Source: Rhodoferax sp. (GTDB lineage: Bacteria > Pseudomonadota > Gammaproteobacteria > Burkholderiales > Burkholderiaceae_C). From it: a stretch of DNA of 64,000 bases. The translations under genes and the position numbers were made by a program. This document shows, in pieces, positions 58,022 through 64,000 of the stretch (position 1 is its first letter; each line of letters begins with the position of its first letter). The stretch is from contig NZ_JAUYQD010000022.1 in NCBI RefSeq assembly GCF_030697375.1, forward strand, positions 1 to 64,000, given 5' to 3'. The notes beneath the pieces are model-generated. The model was given only the letters and a program-made list of their open reading frames with translations. It did not search any database and was not told the DNA's origin.

Positions 58022-58961
58022 TCTCGCGGTGCATGCCCTGGAGACGCCGCCAATACTCCAGGGCAATGCGGTAAGTATTGCGCTGCACCGCCACCGTGTC
58101 TTCAATCTGCAGGCCGTAGCCTCCGCCCATGGCAAACGCCACCGGGATCTGGCGGGTGCAGCACCAGTCAAACACCCGGCGGTCACGTGCCTGCAAGCCG
58201 TCCGGGGTAAGTTTCAAACGCCCCAGCCGGTCGCCTTCAAAGGGATCGGCGCCTGCCAGATAAAGGACCAGCCCCGGTGAAAACCGGCTCTCCAAGGTGT
58301 GTAAGGCCTGCTCCAGCGCCTCCAGGTAGGGCGCGTCGGTGCAGCCGTCGGGCAGTGCCATGTCCAGGTCGCTGGCTTCCTTGCGGAACGGGAAATTCTT
58401 GTCACCGTGCAGCGACAGTGTGAACACGCTGGGGTCAGCGCGAAAAATATGCGCGGTGCCGTTGCCCTGGTGCACATCCAGGTCGATCACCGCCACCTGC
58501 AGCGGTGCCTGGCGTCCCGCTGCGCTGCGCCCCCATTCCGCCTGCATCACCCGGGCCGCCACGGCCAGGTCGTTGTAGACGCAAAAGCCGCCGCCTTTGT
58601 CGGTGTAGGCATGGTGCGTGCCGCCGGCCAAATTGGCCGCCACGCCCTCTGCCAGGGCCGCCCGCGCAGCGGCCACGGTGGCACCTACCGAGCGGCGGGC
58701 GCGCTCGGCCATGGCCTCGCTCCAGGGAAAACCAATTTCTCGCAGCATCGCGGGGGCTGCGCTGCCGTCGGAGATGGCAGCGACATAGGCCGGCGTGTGG
58801 GCATAGGCCAACTCGCCATCGCTGGCGCGGGGCGCCTCAATTAAACGGACTCCAGGCAACTGCGCGGCCAGGGTATCGCGCAGCATGCGGTACTTAGCCA
58901 TGGGAAAACGGTGCCCCTCGGGCAGGGGTAGAAAAAAATGGTCGCTGTAGAACGCTTGCAT
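58008..58961 (-). CDS. Histone deacetylase family protein
   Basis: GGTHHAYTDKGGGFCVYNDLAVAAR, VAVIDLDVHQGNGTAHIF. Confidence 0.92.
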   Translation of the reverse strand: MQAFYSDHFFLPLPEGHRFPMAKYRMLRDTLAAQLPGVRLIEAPRASDGELAYAHTPAYVAAISDGSAAPAMLREIGFPWSEAMAERARRSVGATVAAARAALAEGVAANLAGGTHHAYTDKGGGFCVYNDLAVAARVMQAEWGRSAAGRQAPLQVAVIDLDVHQGNGTAHIFRADPSVFTLSLHGDKNFPFRKEASDLDMALPDGCTDAPYLEALEQALHTLESRFSPGLVLYLAGADPFEGDRLGRLKLTPDGLQARDRRVFDWCCTRQIPVAFAMGGGYGLQIEDTVAVQRNTYRIALEYWRRLQGMHREIKRP

Positions 58962-59003
58962 AGATGCGCCACTGTCAACGCTGTGCCAAAGTGCCGCGGC
59001 TAC

Positions 59004-59495
59004 CTACCGGGGCCGCAAGGTCATCTGGTCTTGGGACAGCATGACGTTGAATTTGGACAAAAAACTCTGACCCAGCAAGGCCTCATCCATCGCACCCCCG
59101 ACCAGCCCCACACCCACGCGCACACCGGACACCTGAATGGGACCCAGCGTCACCGGCACGTCCGGCACGATGCGTCCCTGCAAATCGCCGTTGGCGGTCT
59201 TAAAAACCGTGGGTGCACCGGCCCCTATGCCGGCGCTGAGCGCAAACGGCGCACTCACCGTGACCAGTGAGGCCCCGGTGTCCACCATGAAGGTGACCGG
59301 CTTGCCATTGACCGAACCCGGGGCATAAAAATGCCCGTCCCGCGATTGGGGAATGACCAACGCCCCGGAGGCCGTGATGGTGACCGGCTTGGGCTTGAGG
59401 TACTGGTGCATGACGGCATACAACGCGCCCAGAACGAGAAGCCAGAACGCCACCATGGCCAAGGGCCCCCATTGCCGCACATTTTTGTCTTGCAT
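59004..59495 (-). CDS. Retropepsin-like aspartic protease (TIGR02281-like), membrane-anchored
   Basis: N-terminal TM, HFYAPGSVNGKPVTFMVDTGASLVTVS, LLGQSFLSKFNV. Confidence 0.85.
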   Translation of the reverse strand: MQDKNVRQWGPLAMVAFWLLVLGALYAVMHQYLKPKPVTITASGALVIPQSRDGHFYAPGSVNGKPVTFMVDTGASLVTVSAPFALSAGIGAGAPTVFKTANGDLQGRIVPDVPVTLGPIQVSGVRVGVGLVGGAMDEALLGQSFLSKFNVMLSQDQMTLRPR

Positions 59496-59699
59496 GCCCA
59501 AGCCTGTCTTTTTGAATCGAGTTGGGTGGCAACTATGGCATACGTGTAAAAAACCCCCGCCGGGGCGGGGAGTTTCTGACGCTTGGAGTGGAAGAAATAT
59601 GCTGCACAGGGCTTCTGTCCACATTGACAGTTATCAGAGCAAAAGGCATGTTTGGCGCGATGTGTGCCACGGGCAGGTGTTATTCGCTAAACTGACACC

Positions 59700-60890
59700 A
59701 TGCGGCTTGTTAACCACCCGACACCCCCCCAACGGCACCCCGCGGAGCGGCGCCGCCGATTAACCGATGCCACCGCCAGCGGTGCGGTCAACAGCCCACG
59801 TCTGTTGGGTGGAGCGGTCTCGTTTCGGGTGCGACGACTTGAGCCGCTGCTGGCTTGGGTGGTTGCGGGCTACATCCTTTGGCTGAATACCTTGCTCAAT
59901 CCGGTGGGGATTTCGGTTTGGTGGATGGCGCTGTTGGCGGCCAGCATCGGTGGCTGGAGCGGTATGTTCCCCGCACGCCATCAGGCCGTCATGTTTTTCC
60001 GTGCTGTGCTGTTGGTGCTGGGCGCTTTCTTTCTCCACGTGGCCCCTGATTCTGGTGGCGCAACGGGGCCTTACTTTCTGTGCACCGTGTTGACAACCGT
60101 CTTTTATGCACTGCTGTTGTCCACGCGCTGGGCCAGCGTGCTGGCGTTGTTGGCTGTGGTTGAGTTCGGTTTGTCCTGCTGGTTGGCACAGCCATCGCCG
60201 TCCTGGCAACAGGTCTTGGCATATGCCGGTTTTATCGCCGTAGTGCCCCCCCTCGCGATGGTGTTTGGCGGTACCTTGCGTGAATCGGACGAAGAGGCTG
60301 AATCGTCCCTGCGCGATGAAAGAACCATGCTGTACAACGAATCCGGATTTTTTGTCCACGGTGCGGTGTTGCTGGCTGAATGCCGCAAAGCTGGACGGCC
60401 CTTCAGCCTGGTGTTGCTCAATGGATCGGATTTGCGGGACATCCCAGAGCTGTTGGGGCGCAAAGTGGCCAACGAATTGTTTTCACAAGCGGTTCAGGCG
60501 ATTGGTGACATTCCGGGTGAAGGTATTGCTGCACGCATTGATTCCGTTGAATTTGCGGTGCTGTTGCCCGGTGTGACGGTTGAACGTGCGGCGGCGCTGG
60601 TGAAGCAGCGCCTGGGTGATCCGCCCCAATTGGAAGTCAAAATTGACGCCAAACCCGTTGTTATTGTGTTGGACATCGCTATAGCCCAAATCAAAGACCA
60701 GGCGCAAACCATCGAGGAGTTGTATGACACCTTGCATGCGCGCTGGTCTGCGAAACAGAGCACTCACCGTGCCCCGAAAACCGGTCCGGTGATGGATGCC
60801 GACGAAGGGCGGTACGGCGGTGAGCGCCCCCTGCAGAGCCCCACGGTGCCCATGCCATTGCCCCCGCACCTGCGGGCCAAGGGGAAATAG
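59700..60890 (+). CDS. Membrane protein with degenerate GGDEF-like domain
   Basis: Six or so TM helices, then YNESGFF...RIDSVEFAVLLPG aligned to GGDEFAVLLP. Confidence 0.65.
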   Translation: MRLVNHPTPPQRHPAERRRRLTDATASGAVNSPRLLGGAVSFRVRRLEPLLAWVVAGYILWLNTLLNPVGISVWWMALLAASIGGWSGMFPARHQAVMFFRAVLLVLGAFFLHVAPDSGGATGPYFLCTVLTTVFYALLLSTRWASVLALLAVVEFGLSCWLAQPSPSWQQVLAYAGFIAVVPPLAMVFGGTLRESDEEAESSLRDERTMLYNESGFFVHGAVLLAECRKAGRPFSLVLLNGSDLRDIPELLGRKVANELFSQAVQAIGDIPGEGIAARIDSVEFAVLLPGVTVERAAALVKQRLGDPPQLEVKIDAKPVVIVLDIAIAQIKDQAQTIEELYDTLHARWSAKQSTHRAPKTGPVMDADEGRYGGERPLQSPTVPMPLPPHLRAKGK

Positions 60891-60911
60891 GTCGTTTCTG
60901 GGGGGGTGTGT

Positions 60912-61160
60912 TTAGCGATAAAACGCTTCGACGGTGCCCTTCAATTTGATCAGCAGGGGGCGGCCCTTGCGGTCCACGGTCTTGCCTGCGGGCACCTTGA
61001 CCCAGCCTTCGCTGATGCAGTACTCCTCGACATTCGAATGCTCCTTGCCATTCAAACGAATACCAACGTCATATTCAAACACCGCGGCGACGTGGTGGGG
61101 GCTGCGCGGGTCCACGGACAGGTGGTCGGGCAAAGGGAGGCGTTGGGTGGTTTCGTTCAT
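60912..61160 (-). CDS. DUF3297-family protein
   Basis: LPDHLSVDPRSPHHVAAVFEYDVGIRLNGKEHSNVEEYCISEGWVKVPAGKTVDRKGRPLLIKLKG. Confidence 0.88.
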   Translation of the reverse strand: MNETTQRLPLPDHLSVDPRSPHHVAAVFEYDVGIRLNGKEHSNVEEYCISEGWVKVPAGKTVDRKGRPLLIKLKGTVEAFYR

Positions 61161-61248
61161 GGAAGGCTGTTTTCGTTAAGGTAAATATGGGCCTATTTTC
61201 CATGATTTGGCATCCTTGCAACGGACCACCCGACCCCATGGGGTCGGT

Positions 61249-62148
61249 TCAGGCGCGTGCCGTGGTCGGCGCGGACAAGACGCGTCGGCTGCTCCACCAG
61301 CCTTCCAGGCTGTAGACCAGCAGCGCGGTCCAGATCAGCCCAAAGCCGACAAAGCGGGAGGCTTGCAGCGGCTCACCAAACAGCCACACCCCCAGCGCAA
61401 ACTGCAAGGTGGGCGAAATGTATTGCAAGATGCCCAGCGTCGTCATCGGAATGCGGCGTGCGCCCGCCGCAAACAAGAGCAAAGGCACGGCCGTCAAGGG
61501 CCCGGCCACAAGCAGCCACCCCAGGGTGGACGCATCGCCCTGAACCAGTACCCCTTGCCCCTGCACACCCCAATACGTCAGCACCGCCATGGCCAGGGGC
61601 GCGAGCATCATGGTCTCCAGCGCCAAACCCTCCAGGGCGCCCAGCACCGCCACCTTGCGCAGCAGGCCGTAAAAGCCAAAGGTCAGCGCCAGCAGCAAGG
61701 CAATCCAGGGTAGGCGCCCGGTTTGCAGGGTCAACCACAACACGCCTGCGGCCGCCACGCCCACCGCCAGCCACTGGCCGCGGCGTGGCCGCTCCCCCAG
61801 GAAGGCAAAACCCAGCGCCACATTCACCAGCGGCAAGATGAAATACCCCAGGCTGGAATCCAGCACGTGCTGGTTTTGCACTGCCCACACGTACACCAGC
61901 CAATTGCTCGACAGCAGCAGGGCGGACAGCGCAAACGCCCCCAGCACCTTGGGCTGGCGCAGCAGGTCGCGCATCCAGGCCCAGCGTTTGAGCACCAGCA
62001 AAACGCCCAGCACAAACAGCAGGGACCACACGGTGCGGTGCATCACCACTTCGAACGCGGGCACATGGGCCACCTGCTTGAAGTAGAGCGGAAACAAGCC
62101 CCAGCCGGCGTAGGCCAGGGTGGCGTAAATAATACCTGGATTCATCAC
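61249..62148 (-). CDS. rarD: EamA-family transporter RarD-like
   Basis: GIIYATLAYAGWGLFPLYFKQVAHVPAFEVVMHRTVWSLLF, YISPTLQFALGVWLFGEP. Confidence 0.9.
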   Translation of the reverse strand: MMNPGIIYATLAYAGWGLFPLYFKQVAHVPAFEVVMHRTVWSLLFVLGVLLVLKRWAWMRDLLRQPKVLGAFALSALLLSSNWLVYVWAVQNQHVLDSSLGYFILPLVNVALGFAFLGERPRRGQWLAVGVAAAGVLWLTLQTGRLPWIALLLALTFGFYGLLRKVAVLGALEGLALETMMLAPLAMAVLTYWGVQGQGVLVQGDASTLGWLLVAGPLTAVPLLLFAAGARRIPMTTLGILQYISPTLQFALGVWLFGEPLQASRFVGFGLIWTALLVYSLEGWWSSRRVLSAPTTARA

Positions 62149-62158
62149 TTACCTCGGT

Positions 62159-62794
62159 TCATGTGCGTGCCTGTTGCACCCATTGCTGCACGGTCGGGCG
62201 TTGCCATTGCTGGCTGGCATAGGCCTTGAGTTTTGGCGGTACCGCATCCCCGTTCAAGGCCAGGCGGTTGAGCATGAGGGCCAGGTCGGTGTCGGCAATG
62301 CACCAGGCACCAAACAGGTGGCTGGCACCGTCGGCCAGCAAGCTGTCGGCTATGCGGAAAAGCTTGTCGGCGGCCTCCAGCCCTTCGGCGCTCAGCGGCG
62401 TGGCCGTGGGCTCGATAAACACGACGGCGGTGCTGCGTTCATTGCGGATGGGCATGAGATCGCTGCGCAGCCAGGCTTGAATTTGCCGGGCGCGGGCACG
62501 GTCCCGCACATCCGTGGGGTACACCGGCGCGTAGGCGGGCGCGGGAAACTGGTCTTCCAGGTACTCGCTGATGGCACTCGATTCCGACAGGGCAAAGCCC
62601 TGGTGGACCAGCGTGGGAACGCGCGCGGTCATGGACTGCTCGCGGTAGGCCGCTTGCTGGTGCTGGCCCGCCTGGAGATCAAGCGTTTCCATGGCAAAGG
62701 CAATGCCCTTTTCCCGCAAGGTCACAAACACCGACAGGGCGTAGGGGCTGGAAAAGCGGTGGTCTACGAAAAGGCGTGTCTCATTGCGTTGCAC
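62159..62794 (-). CDS. Glutathione S-transferase (YfcF-like)
   Basis: LFVDHRFSSPYALSVFVTLREKGIAFAMETLDLQAGQHQ, ESSAISEYLEDQFP. Confidence 0.88.
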   Translation of the reverse strand: MQRNETRLFVDHRFSSPYALSVFVTLREKGIAFAMETLDLQAGQHQQAAYREQSMTARVPTLVHQGFALSESSAISEYLEDQFPAPAYAPVYPTDVRDRARARQIQAWLRSDLMPIRNERSTAVVFIEPTATPLSAEGLEAADKLFRIADSLLADGASHLFGAWCIADTDLALMLNRLALNGDAVPPKLKAYASQQWQRPTVQQWVQQART

Positions 62795-62899
62795 AGGAAC
62801 TCTCCAGATAAAAAATAACTGTTTGAGTTTAAGGAGCGCACCCGGATCAGTAAAACGATATATCTTCGACGTTCTTGCTAAATTGGCTCACATAAAGGC

Positions 62900-63823
62900 T
62901 TGCCCGACATGACCACGGATTTGCGTCGATTGCCCAATCTGGCGGCCTTGCGTGCTTTTGAAGCCGCCGCCAGGCACCAAAATTTCTCACGTGCGGCGCA
63001 AGAGGTGCATGTCACCCATGGCGCCATCAGCCACCAGGTGCGCGCGCTGGAGCAGGAGCTGGGCGTGGCCCTGTTCACCCGCAATGGCAAGCGCTTGGCC
63101 ATCACCCCGCAGGGCGAGCGTTTTGCGCAGGTGGTGCGCAACGCTTTGCAGGACATTGTGGGGGCTACCGAGGTGCTGCGCGCCGAAACCCGGCAAAAGC
63201 GCCTGACGGTGTCCTCCATCCCCTCGTTTGCGGCACGCTGGTTGGCACCGCGCCTGGGCCGCTTCATCGACTTGCACCCCGACACCGAACTGGTGCTGCA
63301 GTCCAGTGGCCAGTTGCACGACTTGGCGCACGACTCCATCGACGTGGGTATCCGCTTTGGCACCGGCCATTACCCGGGGTTGGCGGTGGAGAAATTGATG
63401 GGGGATGTGTACTACCCGGTGGCGAGCCCCAACTACAACGGGGCCTGTTTGCCGACCTCGGTGCAACAACTCCAGCCCGAGCAGTTGCTGCGCTCCGACG
63501 AGCCCTGGCTGCCCTGGTTCCAGGCGGCGGGCCTGCCCTTTCCGGAGCCCACCGGGGGCGTGCGGTTTCAGGACTTGTCGCTCTTGATTCGCTCAGCGAT
63601 GGACGGTGACGGCATTGCGCTGGTGCGCCACGTGGTCGCCACCCAGGAAATCGCGGCGGGCGAATTGGTGCGCCTGTTTGATGTGGCGGTCAAATGCCCG
63701 AGCAACTACTACCTGGCCTGCCCGCCAGAGGCGCTGCGCAAACCGCAGGTGCAGGCCTTTCGGGACTGGCTGCTGGCCGAGGTGGCCAAGTTCAGGGAGC
63801 TCGCGGGGGAGTTTGTTGCGTAG
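62900..63823 (+). CDS. LysR-family transcriptional regulator (GcvA-like)
   Basis: LRRLPNLAALRAFEAAARHQNFSRAAQEVHVTHGAISHQVRALEQELGVALFTRNGKRLAITPQGE. Confidence 0.93.
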   Translation: MPDMTTDLRRLPNLAALRAFEAAARHQNFSRAAQEVHVTHGAISHQVRALEQELGVALFTRNGKRLAITPQGERFAQVVRNALQDIVGATEVLRAETRQKRLTVSSIPSFAARWLAPRLGRFIDLHPDTELVLQSSGQLHDLAHDSIDVGIRFGTGHYPGLAVEKLMGDVYYPVASPNYNGACLPTSVQQLQPEQLLRSDEPWLPWFQAAGLPFPEPTGGVRFQDLSLLIRSAMDGDGIALVRHVVATQEIAAGELVRLFDVAVKCPSNYYLACPPEALRKPQVQAFRDWLLAEVAKFRELAGEFVA

Positions 63824-63852
63824 CCAAGCGCCGCCTGTCTGCGGCACGATTT

Positions 63853-64000
63853 TCAGAATTCGGCTCGGGCAAAACGGTGGGTGCGCAAAATCCACTCCGC
63901 CGCATCTTTCAAGTTGCCAAACGTCTCGGCCGCCAGCGAAAAATCTTGCGTTGCCGAGAACGCATTTTTGACGCCGCAGCAAGCGATACCGGCCGCCGCC
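63853..64000 (-). CDS. Partial unidentified CDS (C-terminus) at window edge
   Basis: Open minus-strand frame ending ...AAETFGNLKDAAEWILRTHRFARAEF*. Confidence 0.4.
   Translation of the reverse strand, partial: AAAGIACCGVKNAFSATQDFSLAAETFGNLKDAAEWILRTHRFARAEF

Noticed and set aside
59547-59576. GC hairpin with flanking A/T run (AAAAAACCCCCGCCGGGGCGGGGAGTTT)
   Set aside because: Looks terminator-like on the minus strand, but it lies upstream of the protease gene with no minus-strand gene ending nearby; function unclear.

Overview
The window looks like a high-GC betaproteobacterial chromosome segment, Comamonadaceae-like by gene content and codon usage (inference). It is mostly coding. From left to right: the N-terminal part of a chemotaxis receptor; a minus-strand inositol/sugar catabolic cluster with an RpiR regulator and an ABC sugar importer; a minus-strand xylose operon (xylF-H-G-R-B-A order); an FtsX-type permease; a 6-phosphofructokinase of the PPi type; a tungstate-type ABC importer (tupBCA-like); a KaiC-like ATPase operon with a GGDEF-EAL protein; radC, a SlpA-like FKBP PPIase, ispH, serS and tRNA-Ser(CGA); a cNMP-EAL protein divergent from a Fur-box-preceded DUF2325/ferritin-like operon; xdhC/puuD; and many ordinary regulators and enzymes. 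The strongest second-look items are: (1) two adjacent, inverted, hairpin-framed elements at 13.68-13.90 kb that share a core (CAGCGnAGT..AAGGAGGAG..hairpin..GGACAnGAnCGGA) but have unrelated outer stems; (2) a roughly 54-bp dispersed repeat with five copies, one forming most of the TupA signal peptide, one inside puuD, and one supplying an arm of a terminator; (3) a translationally coupled three-gene KaiC-like operon whose KaiC lacks the canonical phosphorylation dyad; (4) serS with an atypical, low-GC tRNA-binding-arm segment next to a tRNA-Ser that appears to have U73; (5) a Fur-box operon of unknown function; (6) an inverted duplication flanked by 14-bp direct repeats at 22.2-22.8 kb. All family calls come from reading the sequence; no database search was run.
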